A stretch of 14,991 nt of DNA from Anaerolinea sp. (GCA_020720965.1 DYNS01000023.1:1-14991); one strand, 5' to 3'; positions 7,622-14,991 are shown, counted from the first letter of the stretch. The notes: a model not told the origin generated them from the sequence alone. Translations and numbers: made by a program.

Positions 7622-10600
7622 GCGCATCCACAGCCTGTTTACCGACCTGCTGCCCCACCAAGCAGGAGATGACACCCCCGCCGCCCTCGGCGCGGGGAAA
7701 TCTGCCGTGCCCGCGCAGACTGCCGCCCCACAACCTGCGCCCGCTCTCAAAAACAACCCCCTGCAAGAGACGGCAAGCGCCCTCAACATCCCCTTTCAAA
7801 CCGGGGTGGATTGGAACCTTTTGCAGTTGGAAACAGACGAAGAAGATGCCTGGGACGAAGAAGAACAAAGCCTGGCGCGCCAGGTGGCAGACCAGTTGGG
7901 GCTGGCATTGCAAAACGCCCGCCTCTACATGCAAACCGAGCGCCAAAACAAAGACCTCGCCGTTCTAAACCAAATCGGGCGGGAACTGGCAAACCTGCTC
8001 AAAGAAGAACAAATCATCAGCAATGTGTATAAATTCACATCCGAACTGATGAACACAAACAGTTTTTTTATAGCAATCTATAACGACACCGCCAAAGAAA
8101 TCTCTGTCCCGCTTGCCTACAGCGCCGGGCAGCCCGTAACCGTACCCAACCGAAGACTCGGCAAAGGACTTTCAGACCATGTCATTCGCACCCGTCAGCC
8201 CCTGCTCTTAAACGGGGACGTGAACCGGCAGATTAAAGAAATGGGGCTGGAGATTGTCGCCTTCGGCAAAGACAAATTGCCCGTCTCCTGGTTGGGCGTA
8301 CCCCTCATCAGTAGCGACAAACCCATGGGCGTACTCGTCTGCCAAAGTTTGGAAACCCCCAACCTGTACGGAGAACGAGAGAGAGACCTGCTCATTGCCA
8401 TCGCCGCCCAAACCGCCATTGCCATCACCAACGCCCAGCTTCTTGCCCAAACCGAACAGCAGAACTCCGAGCTTGCCACCCTTAACCAAATGGCAGGGCA
8501 ACTCTCCAGCCGCCTCAACATCAAAGACATCGCCAATTCCCTTTACACCTACACCTGCCTGCTGATGCGGGTGGATAACTTCTGCATAGGAATTATGGAA
8601 GACGATGAACACGTCACCTACCCGGCATGTTACCGGGATGGACAACTCTCCTCCAAGTCTGGGCAGGTTTTGCAAAACAACCCCATGAGCTGGGTCATCC
8701 GCAACCGAAAAACCCTGGACATGGAAGAAAACGTGGTAGAAGAAGCCGCCAAATTGGGCTTGCAAGTTTTTGAGCAGCCCACCCCCCAATGCTGGCTGGG
8801 CGTACCCATCAACCTGGGGCAAAAAACCCTGGGCGCGCTGGCAATCTTCAGCCACACCGACTCCAACCTGTACACCGACAGACACAAAGATTTGCTTCTC
8901 TCCATCTCCAGCCAGGCGGCAATCGCCATTCAGAATGCCCGCCTGTTTGCCGAAATCGAAAGTTATTACCAAGAAAGCCAACAGCACGCAGACGAACTCG
9001 CCAACCTGAACGAAATCCTGCGGGTCGTCTCTGCCGAAATTGACGTGCAGCAAATTTTGGAGGCAACCTACCGCAAACTGGACGCGATGATGAACCTGGA
9101 TGCCTTCATCATGGCGCTGTACAACCCGCAAGAAGACTCCCTGCTCTACCAAATTACGGTGGACGAAGAAATTCACTACCCTGTTTCGCCCACCCCCGTA
9201 AAAGTAAACCGCGCCAACAACTTTGGCATGGTGATACAGAACAAAACCCCCATCCTCATCAACCGCACCCCGGAAGAGATGAAGGAAACCCAAACCGCCG
9301 CGCAGGCAATGGGCAACCAGGACAAAATTTCCGCCTCGCTCATCTACGTTCCCCTCCTGCGTGGTGATGAAATTCTGGGGGTCATGTCCATTCAGAGTTA
9401 CCAACTCAACGCCTACAACCAAAACGATGTGGTGCTGCTGCAAAACATCGCCAGCCAATTGGCAGTCGCCATCCGCAACGCGCAGTTATACGCCGAAACC
9501 CAAAAAGCCCTGCAAGAAATTCAACAACAGCAGGAACTCTTGCAGGTCGTCATCAACTCCACCCCAGACTGGATATTCATCAAAGACACCGAACACCGCC
9601 TGCAACTGGTGAACCAATCCTACGCCAAAGTCCTCAGCCGCCCCATGCAAGAAATCATCGGCAAAAACGACATCGAACTGGGCTACCCCGAAGATGTGGT
9701 GATGGGCGACCCCGCACAGGGACGCAAAGGCTTTTGGGCAGACGATGACGAAGTGATTCAAAGCGGCGAAATCAAAATAAACCCGGAGGAGAAATCCGTC
9801 TTCTCTGGCGCAAACCGTTACCTCAGCACCGTCAAAGTGCCCCTCAAAAACGCCGATGGCTCGCCTCGCGGCGTACTCGGCTTCGTACACGACATCACCG
9901 ACATCAAACAAGCCGAAGAAGCCCTGCGCCGCCAAAACGAATACCTGGCAACCGCCGCCGAAGTCTCGCAACTCATCACCTCCATTTTGGATATGCAAAT
10001 CCTCTTCAGCCGGGCAGTGGAACTGGTGCGGGCGCGCTTTAACTACTACCATGTCGGTCTCTTCATCACAGACGAAAGCGGCTTTAACGCCATCTTCCGG
10101 GAAGGAACAGGCAGTGCCGGGCAAGAGATGAAAGCCCGCCAGCACACCCTCTCGGTTGGCTCCAAATCCATCATCGGAACCGTCACCGCCAACGCACGCA
10201 CCCTCGTCATCAACAACACCGCACTCGATTCCATCTACCGCCCCAACCCCCTGCTGCCAGAAACCCGCTCCGAGGTGGGCATCCCGCTCAAAATCGGCAG
10301 CCGCGTCATCGGCGCGTTGGATATTCAGGCAAACCAGGTCAACGCCTTCGAGAAGGAAGAAATCCGCATTTTGGAGACCCTCGCAGACCAAATCGCCATC
10401 GCCATCGACAACGCCCGCTCCTACGACCTGGCGCAAAAAGCGGTTGCCGAAATGCGAGAAGTAGACCGCATCAAGAGCCAATTCCTCGCCAACATGTCTC
10501 ACGAACTGCGGACTCCGCTCAACTCCATCATCGGCTTCTCGCGGGTCATCCTCAAAGGGATTGACGGACCCGTCACCCCGGAACAAAACCAAGACCTTTC

Positions 10601-11951
10601 CGCCATCTACAACTCTGGGCAACACCTGCTGGGGCTTATTAACGACATTTTGGACCTCTCCAAAATTGAAGCAGGCAAAATGGAACTGACGGTGGAAGAA
10701 CTCAACCTGGCAGATACCATCATCAGCGTCCTCTCCACCGCAGTCGGGCTCATCAAAGACAAACCCGTCAAACTGGTACACGACATCGCCCCCGACCTGC
10801 CCACCGTGCGCGGCGACCCGATGCGAGTGCGCCAGGTACTCATCAACCTCATCTCCAACGCCTCCAAATTTACCGAGGAAGGCATAATCACCGTCAGCGC
10901 AACCCTCAACACCGCCTCCAACGGCAGGCAGGAAGTCCTCGTCAGCGTCACCGACACCGGTCCAGGCATCTCCCCCGAAGACCAAAGCAAACTCTTCCTC
11001 GCCTTCTCCCAGGTAGATTCCTCCCCCACCCGCAAAACCGGCGGCACCGGGCTGGGGCTTTCCATCAGTCACCGCCTGGTGGAAATGCACGGCGGCAAAA
11101 TTGGCGTACACAGCGCCGTAGGCAAGGGCAGCACCTTCTACTTCACCCTGCCCCTTTACCGCCAACCCCACCCACAGGACGAACAAAAAGTTATCCTCTG
11201 CATAGAAGATGACGGGCAAATCCTCAGCCTCTACGAGCGCTACCTCAAACCCAAAGGCTACCAGGTCATTCAGGCGCAAAACCTGCACAACATCAAAGAC
11301 ACCATCAAGCGCATCAAACCCTACGCCGTCACCCTGGATATTATGATGCCCGAAGTAAGCGGCTGGACGATTTTGGAAGAAATTAAAACCGACCCGGACA
11401 CCAAAAACATCCCCGTCATCATCTGCACCATTGTAGAAGAAGAAGAACGCGGCTTCAGCCTGGGTGCCTCGGACTACCTCCTCAAACCCATCCTGGAAGA
11501 AGACCTCATCGCCTCCCTGCAACGCCTGGGCGGCAGCGGGGACATCCGCCAAGTCCTCATCATAGACGACTCCCCGGATGACCTGCGCCTGATGGAAAAA
11601 ATCGTCAGCGGCAGCGGAAAATACCAGACCAATAGCGCCCTCACCGGTCAAGAAGGGCTGGAAAAAATCGTCTCCCTGCGCCCCGATGCCATCATCCTGG
11701 ACCTCTTCCTGCCAGACATCAACGGATTCTCCATCCTGGAACACCTCCGCAGCAACGCCAGCCTGCAAGAAATCCCCGTCATTGTCGTCAGCGGGGCAGA
11801 ACTAACCCAGGAGCAAAAACAACGCCTGGAGGAACTGGGCAAAACCCTCCTGCAAAAAACCAGCCTCTCCGAGCGGGAGCTCTTTGAACATCTCGAAAAA
11901 TCGCTGGAAAAAGTGAAAAAATACCCCTCCGCGCCCGCCAAAGGAGCCTAA
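7596..11951 (+). CDS. Soluble hybrid sensor histidine kinase: half-GAF, 3x GAF, PAS, GAF, HisKA, HATPase, 2x receiver
   Basis: This 1451-residue kinase has no TM segment and should be cytoplasmic. A basic, then Ala/Pro-rich N-terminus (1-65) precedes a truncated GAF (about 67-112). GAF domains follow at about 118-280, 290-455 and 466-634, then PAS (648-777), GAF (781-945), HisKA (957-1025) and HATPase (1070-1185). The H-box SHELRTPLN gives phosphoacceptor H969. The N-box has N1088, the G1 box DTGPGIS starts at D1120, and G2 is GGTGLGLS from G1149. Receiver 1 (about 1193-1310) has D1248 and K1297. Receiver 2 (about 1315-1430) has IIDD at its N-terminus and D1369. All catalytic boxes look intact. 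No HPt domain is seen, so transfer probably goes directly to a receiver or to a partner. Its fourth full GAF is of the same type as the GAFs of the membrane proteins upstream, and the next gene supplies a further receiver. Ligand or cofactor of the GAFs is unknown. Confidence 0.93.
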   Translation: MSDSKKISKRIHSLFTDLLPHQAGDDTPAALGAGKSAVPAQTAAPQPAPALKNNPLQETASALNIPFQTGVDWNLLQLETDEEDAWDEEEQSLARQVADQLGLALQNARLYMQTERQNKDLAVLNQIGRELANLLKEEQIISNVYKFTSELMNTNSFFIAIYNDTAKEISVPLAYSAGQPVTVPNRRLGKGLSDHVIRTRQPLLLNGDVNRQIKEMGLEIVAFGKDKLPVSWLGVPLISSDKPMGVLVCQSLETPNLYGERERDLLIAIAAQTAIAITNAQLLAQTEQQNSELATLNQMAGQLSSRLNIKDIANSLYTYTCLLMRVDNFCIGIMEDDEHVTYPACYRDGQLSSKSGQVLQNNPMSWVIRNRKTLDMEENVVEEAAKLGLQVFEQPTPQCWLGVPINLGQKTLGALAIFSHTDSNLYTDRHKDLLLSISSQAAIAIQNARLFAEIESYYQESQQHADELANLNEILRVVSAEIDVQQILEATYRKLDAMMNLDAFIMALYNPQEDSLLYQITVDEEIHYPVSPTPVKVNRANNFGMVIQNKTPILINRTPEEMKETQTAAQAMGNQDKISASLIYVPLLRGDEILGVMSIQSYQLNAYNQNDVVLLQNIASQLAVAIRNAQLYAETQKALQEIQQQQELLQVVINSTPDWIFIKDTEHRLQLVNQSYAKVLSRPMQEIIGKNDIELGYPEDVVMGDPAQGRKGFWADDDEVIQSGEIKINPEEKSVFSGANRYLSTVKVPLKNADGSPRGVLGFVHDITDIKQAEEALRRQNEYLATAAEVSQLITSILDMQILFSRAVELVRARFNYYHVGLFITDESGFNAIFREGTGSAGQEMKARQHTLSVGSKSIIGTVTANARTLVINNTALDSIYRPNPLLPETRSEVGIPLKIGSRVIGALDIQANQVNAFEKEEIRILETLADQIAIAIDNARSYDLAQKAVAEMREVDRIKSQFLANMSHELRTPLNSIIGFSRVILKGIDGPVTPEQNQDLSAIYNSGQHLLGLINDILDLSKIEAGKMELTVEELNLADTIISVLSTAVGLIKDKPVKLVHDIAPDLPTVRGDPMRVRQVLINLISNASKFTEEGIITVSATLNTASNGRQEVLVSVTDTGPGISPEDQSKLFLAFSQVDSSPTRKTGGTGLGLSISHRLVEMHGGKIGVHSAVGKGSTFYFTLPLYRQPHPQDEQKVILCIEDDGQILSLYERYLKPKGYQVIQAQNLHNIKDTIKRIKPYAVTLDIMMPEVSGWTILEEIKTDPDTKNIPVIICTIVEEEERGFSLGASDYLLKPILEEDLIASLQRLGGSGDIRQVLIIDDSPDDLRLMEKIVSGSGKYQTNSALTGQEGLEKIVSLRPDAIILDLFLPDINGFSILEHLRSNASLQEIPVIVVSGAELTQEQKQRLEELGKTLLQKTSLSERELFEHLEKSLEKVKKYPSAPAKGA
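11941..11946 (+). promoter_or_regulatory. Ribosome binding site of the threonine-synthase/receiver fusion gene
   Basis: AAGGAG lies in the last codons of the kinase gene, 5 bases before ATG 11952. The kinase stop TAA (11949-11951) directly abuts this ATG, so translation of the two genes is very likely coupled. Confidence 0.75.
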
Positions 11952-13619
11952 ATGTCATTCCGAATTCGCTGTCTCGATTGTGGACACGAAACGCCTTATC
12001 ACCCACTGACGATTAACTGCCCCCAATGCAAAAGCCAATGGCGAGAAGCCCTCTACGACTACGACCAGGCGGCGGCAGCCTTTACGCAGGAACTCCCCCA
12101 ACGCCGCTTCGACCTGTGGCGCTACCGTGAAGTGCTCCCCATCCAAAAACCCAATTACGACCTCTACATGGGCGAAGGCGGAACCCCCCTCATCCGCGCC
12201 ATCAACATGGGCATGATGCTCGGCTGCCCCAACATCTACATCAAAGACGAGCGCCAGGGACCCACCGCCTCCTTCAAAGACCGCCAAGCCGCCCTCACCA
12301 TCGCCGCCCTCAAAGAAGCCGGAATCACCGAACTTGTCGCCGCCTCCACCGGCAACGTAGCCATCTCCTACTCCGCCTATGCCGCCCGCGCCGGAATCAA
12401 ACTCTGGGCATTCGTCACCAGCCTCGTCCCCGCCGTCAAAATGCGAGAAATCGCCCTCTACGGCAGTCAGGTCGTCAAAGTAACCGGCTCCTACGACCAG
12501 GTTAAACAAATTGCCGCCGAATTTGCCCAACAGCGCGGTCTGTATCACGACATGGGAACCCGCACCATCACCTCCGTAGAAGGCATGAAAACCATCGCCT
12601 ACGAAATTGCGGAACAACTCACCGAGCAGTTAGGCAAACCAGAAGACGGCTCCCGTTGGCGCACCCCGGATTGGTACATCCAATCCGTCAGCGGCGGCTT
12701 GGGACCGGTTGGAGTCGCCAAAGGCTTTCGGGAGATGAAAGACATGGGCTTCATCTCCAAAATCCCCGGCACCATCGCCGTACAGGCGCACGGCTGCGCC
12801 CCCATGGTTCACGCCTGGAAAGAAGACAAAGAACAAGCCGCCCCCGTCCAAAACCCCAAAACCCACATCGAAACCCTCGCAACCGGCACGCCGGGGCGCT
12901 CTTACGGCTTGCTGCGCCGCGAGATGAAAACGCACGGCGGCGTATTTGAAAGCGTCACCGATGAAGAAGCCTACCGCGCCATGCACGTCCTGGCAAAAAT
13001 GGAAGGAATCTCCGCCGAACCCGCCTCCGCTGTAGCCTTTGCGGGCCTCTTCAAACTGATTCGCGCCGGAATCATCAAAAACACCGACCTGGTAGTCGTC
13101 AACTGCACCGGGCACACCATGCCCGCCGAACCGCTCGTCCTCGGCAGCGGCTGGGCAAGAAACGTCGTCCTGCCCCAACAGCAAGAAGCCCAGGAAAAAA
13201 CCGAAGAAGAAGGCTTGCTCGCCGCCCTCAGCCGGGTTGCGCCAGACCGCTTCCCCCGCGTAGCCATCATAGACGACACCTTGGATGCCCGCCGCCTTGT
13301 CCGGCGCATTCTCCAATCGCAGGGCGAATTTACCATCTTTGAAGCCAGCAACGGGCGAGAAGGGCTGGAGATTGTGCAACGCGAACTGCCAGACCTCATC
13401 ATCTTAGACCTGATGATGCCAGAAATGGACGGCTTCGCCGTGCTGGATGCCCTAAAAGCCAGCCCCAACACCGCCGAAATCCCGGTCATCGTCTCCACCG
13501 CCAAAGAACTCACCGGGGAGGAGAAAAGCCGCCTTCAGGGGCAAATTCAGGCGCTCATGCAAAAAGGCGACTTTATGAGCGATGATTTTTTGGAAGAAGT
13601 GAAAACCCTGCTCAAGTGA
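11952..13619 (+). CDS. Threonine-synthase-like PLP enzyme fused to a C-terminal response-regulator receiver domain
   Basis: This 555-residue protein has two parts. Residues 1-30 hold a CxxC...CxxC zinc ribbon (C7, C10, C23, C26), as in many threonine synthases. Residues about 60-410 form a fold-type II PLP enzyme. They contain GEGGTPLI, TASFKDRQ with probable Schiff-base lysine K109, a STGNVAISYSAY substrate loop, the glycine-rich loop S247-P252 (SGGLGP) and GISAEPASAVAFAG. Threonine synthase converts O-phosphohomoserine to threonine. Other replacement reactions on related substrates, for example cysteate synthesis, cannot be excluded. A short linker leads to a receiver (about 434-555) with D441, D442, phosphoacceptor D486 in IILDLMMPEMDGF, and a lysine in LMQKGD. 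No DNA-binding domain follows. The receiver resembles the second receiver of the adjacent kinase closely. Phosphorylation control of the enzyme by that kinase is an inference. I withhold thrC because the substrate and a possible second copy are not visible. Confidence 0.9.
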   Translation: MSFRIRCLDCGHETPYHPLTINCPQCKSQWREALYDYDQAAAAFTQELPQRRFDLWRYREVLPIQKPNYDLYMGEGGTPLIRAINMGMMLGCPNIYIKDERQGPTASFKDRQAALTIAALKEAGITELVAASTGNVAISYSAYAARAGIKLWAFVTSLVPAVKMREIALYGSQVVKVTGSYDQVKQIAAEFAQQRGLYHDMGTRTITSVEGMKTIAYEIAEQLTEQLGKPEDGSRWRTPDWYIQSVSGGLGPVGVAKGFREMKDMGFISKIPGTIAVQAHGCAPMVHAWKEDKEQAAPVQNPKTHIETLATGTPGRSYGLLRREMKTHGGVFESVTDEEAYRAMHVLAKMEGISAEPASAVAFAGLFKLIRAGIIKNTDLVVVNCTGHTMPAEPLVLGSGWARNVVLPQQQEAQEKTEEEGLLAALSRVAPDRFPRVAIIDDTLDARRLVRRILQSQGEFTIFEASNGREGLEIVQRELPDLIILDLMMPEMDGFAVLDALKASPNTAEIPVIVSTAKELTGEEKSRLQGQIQALMQKGDFMSDDFLEEVKTLLK

Positions 13620-13636
13620 GCCCGGAATGCAAAACA

Positions 13637-13665
13637 AAAACAGGCAGCCGAGCGCTGCCTGTTTT
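13637..13665. terminator. Bidirectional intrinsic terminator between convergent operons
   Basis: A 12-bp perfect stem (AAAACAGGCAGC at 13637-13648 and its complement at 13654-13665) encloses a 5-base loop. It is followed by a T-rich run on the + strand and, read from the other side, by a T-rich run made from the A-rich stretch 13631-13640. It lies 17 bases after the stop of the fusion gene and 19 bases beyond the stop of hypE, so it can end both transcripts. Confidence 0.88.
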
Positions 13666-13684
13666 GATTCTTCCTGGTTACTTC

Positions 13685-14743
13685 TCAGCAAATCCTCGGC
13701 AGAATCTCGCCCGCCAGCATATCCACCACACGGGTAGAGCCGAGGGCGGTTCTCATCAACACCCGTCCGGCAGGGTCGGCGCTCACCTCGCCAATTTGTA
13801 CCGTACCTGCGCCATATTTCGAGTGGCGCATCACCTCCAGCGCCGTTTCGGCGCTCTCGCGGGGCAAAACAACCAGCACTTTGCCCTCGTTGGCAATATA
13901 AAGGGGGTCAAAACCGAGCATCTCGCACACCGAGGCAACCGCCGGGCGCACCGGCAGGGATTCTTCCTTCAGGGTAATGCAAACACCAGACTGTTTGGCA
14001 ATCTCGTTCAGGGTGGTTGCCACCCCGCCCCTGGTGGGGTCCCGCAGAACGCGAACCTCCGGGCAGGCGGTGAGCAGTTCTTCTATCAAACCATTCAGGG
14101 GAGCGCAATCGCTTTGCACATCGGTTTCAAAGCCCAGTTCGCCGCGTGCCGCCAGCACCGCCACCCCATGGTCGCCCATGGTGCCACTCAGGAGGACGAC
14201 ATCGCCGGGTTTTGCCTGCGCTCCGCTCAGTTTGCGCCCCAAAGGCACAACCCCCACCCCGGCAGTGTTGATGTATAACCCGTCTGCTTTGCCGCGCTGA
14301 ACTACTTTTGTATCCCCGCTGACAATTTGCACCCCTGCTTCTTGCGCCGCCGCCTGCATGGAGGCAACCACCCGCTGAAGGGTTTCCAGGGGCAAGCCTT
14401 CTTCCATAATAAATCCAACCGTCAGGTAGAGGGGTTTTGCGCCCATCATAGCGACATCGTTCACCGTGCCGCAAATTGCCAAATGCCCAATATCCCCGCC
14501 GGGGAAGAAGAGCGGGGACACCACATGCGAGTCGGTGCTGAGGGCGAGTTTTCCGGGGGGTAAATCTACCACCGCGCCATCGTCCCCTGCACGCAGGGCG
14601 GGGTTATCGAAGGCGGGTAAAAAAGTTTTGCCAATTAAATCTGCTGCCATTTTGCCGCCTGCGCCGTGCCCCAGCACAATTTGTTCGTTGTGCGGCAAGG
14701 GCATGGGGCAAACTGCGCCGGTAATATCTAATTCTTCAGTCAT
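13685..14743 (-). CDS. hypE: [NiFe]-hydrogenase maturation protein HypE (carbamoyl dehydratase)
   Basis: The 352-residue product belongs to the AIR-synthase/SelD-related ATPases and has the usual HypE length. It starts with a CPMPL segment and GHGAGGKM (about 25-32), followed by GDDGAVVDLPPG, STDSHVVSPLFFPGGDIG and a NDVAMMGAKP segment. RDPTRGGVATTLNEIAK follows, and the protein ends with the diagnostic PRIC, with Cys352 as the last residue. HypF carbamoylates this cysteine, and HypE uses ATP to dehydrate it to a thiocyanate, which donates cyanide to the Fe(CN)2CO unit assembled on HypC-HypD. The organism should therefore make a [NiFe]-hydrogenase. ATG at 14743-14741 is preceded by GGAG in the end of the upstream gene, whose stop is 3 bases away, so the two are probably coupled. 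It runs convergent to the signalling operon and probably has no link with it. All signature segments appear intact. Confidence 0.95.
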   Translation of the reverse strand: MTEELDITGAVCPMPLPHNEQIVLGHGAGGKMAADLIGKTFLPAFDNPALRAGDDGAVVDLPPGKLALSTDSHVVSPLFFPGGDIGHLAICGTVNDVAMMGAKPLYLTVGFIMEEGLPLETLQRVVASMQAAAQEAGVQIVSGDTKVVQRGKADGLYINTAGVGVVPLGRKLSGAQAKPGDVVLLSGTMGDHGVAVLAARGELGFETDVQSDCAPLNGLIEELLTACPEVRVLRDPTRGGVATTLNEIAKQSGVCITLKEESLPVRPAVASVCEMLGFDPLYIANEGKVLVVLPRESAETALEVMRHSKYGAGTVQIGEVSADPAGRVLMRTALGSTRVVDMLAGEILPRIC

Positions 14744-14746
14744 GGG

Positions 14747-14991
14747 TCACTCCACAGGCATAAAATCCAAACCGGAGAGGCTATCTTCCGGGGTTTGGGT
14801 GGCGTAGTCTTGTACGGTGTAGTAAACAACCAGTTCCCAGGTCAGTTCAAAGGCTTTCACCTGGTCTGCCGCGGCGAGGCATAGCCCGTCTTGCAGGGCA
14901 TAACCGGCGGGGCAATATAGGAATTTTTGTTCGGTAGGGTAAAAACATTGGGCGGAGGTGTCGCAGTAGGGTTTGCCCAGCAGGGCTTCCA
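14747..14991 (-). CDS. Unrecognised cysteine-containing protein, C-terminal 80 residues (5' end outside window)
   Basis: The frame is open on the minus strand from the window edge to a TGA at 14749-14747, giving 80 residues and ending FMPVE. I do not recognise the family. Four cysteines fall in the first half: C9 and C15 within PYCDTSAQC, C26 within YCPAGY, and C37 within DGLC. Aromatic residues are frequent, as in YPTEQKFLYCPAGY and WELVVYYTVQDY. The spacing recalls small disulfide-rich exported domains, but it could also bind metal or be structural. It is not HypD, HypC, HypF or HypA by any motif I can see. Its stop lies 3 bases before hypE and contains part of the hypE ribosome site region, which indicates co-transcription. 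The reality of the gene rests on the unbroken frame, the tight spacing to hypE and ordinary codon use. Confidence 0.6.
   Translation of the reverse strand, partial: EALLGKPYCDTSAQCFYPTEQKFLYCPAGYALQDGLCLAAADQVKAFELTWELVVYYTVQDYATQTPEDSLSGLDFMPVE

Noticed and set aside
8015..8095. AT-rich patch with a T7 run in the kinase gene, considered as an internal promoter or frameshift site
   Set aside because: No convincing -35/-10 pair was seen, and the patch codes for normal GAF sequence (a NSFFIAIYND-type strand). The reading frame continues unbroken.
8208..9458. Minus-strand open frame of 416 codons opposite the GAF domains of the kinase
   Set aside because: It lies opposite clear GAF coding sequence, has no ribosome site or partner gene, and has the same biased shadow composition.
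9486..11768. Very long open frame on the minus strand (760 codons) opposite the kinase
   Set aside because: The + strand frame encodes unmistakable HisKA, HATPase and receiver motifs. The minus frame gives Gly/Val/Asp-rich protein with no recognisable domain, a common shadow of genes with C-rich third positions.
12630..13379. Minus-strand open frame of 249 codons opposite the PLP-receiver gene
   Set aside because: It spans the fusion junction of a well-supported gene and shows no motif. It was considered as an antisense gene at the junction but nothing supports it.
13620..13684. Small gene or regulatory RNA between the convergent operons
   Set aside because: The 65-base gap is fully explained by the bidirectional terminator.
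1..14991. CRISPR array, insertion sequence, prophage or integrase attachment site
   Set aside because: No spaced direct repeats, transposase, integrase or terminal inverted repeats were seen on either strand.

Overview
The window looks like a bacterial chromosome segment of moderate-to-high GC. It is most likely from the phylum Chloroflexota, class Anaerolineae. That placement rests on remembered protein flavour (strings of GAF domains ending in a REW motif plus half-GAF, membrane GAF proteins without kinases, a hypE of the matching type), not on a marker gene. It is almost fully coding: no gap between genes exceeds about 65 bases. No rRNA, tRNA, CRISPR array or insertion sequence was seen.

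Layout. Bases 1-318 hold the C-terminus of a NitT/TauT (NMT1/SsuA-like) periplasmic binding protein. Six genes follow on the + strand, 326-13619, with spacings between a 26-bp overlap and 10 bp, so this is almost certainly one operon. They are three tandem paralogous membrane GAF proteins that lack any kinase domain (930, 642 and 591 aa), an orphan ParA-family ATPase (258 aa), a 1451-aa soluble hybrid histidine kinase (truncated GAF, three GAFs, PAS, GAF, HisKA, HATPase, two receivers), and a 555-aa protein in which a threonine-synthase-like PLP enzyme is fused to a C-terminal receiver domain. A bidirectional hairpin terminator (13637-13665) closes the operon. On the - strand lie hypE, for [NiFe]-hydrogenase maturation, and the 3' end of an unrecognised cysteine-containing protein translated just upstream of it.

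How the parts may work together (inference). The binding protein and the three membrane proteins could form a set of ligand receptors. The kinase has no membrane segment of its own but carries the same GAF family, so it could read them. The ParA ATPase could position or cluster the complex. The phosphoryl output has one obvious target in the operon, the receiver domain on the PLP enzyme, whose sequence closely resembles the kinase's own last receiver. A phosphorelay that ends directly on an amino-acid biosynthetic-type enzyme, spatially organised by ParA, would be an unusual system and is the main reason to look again at this window.
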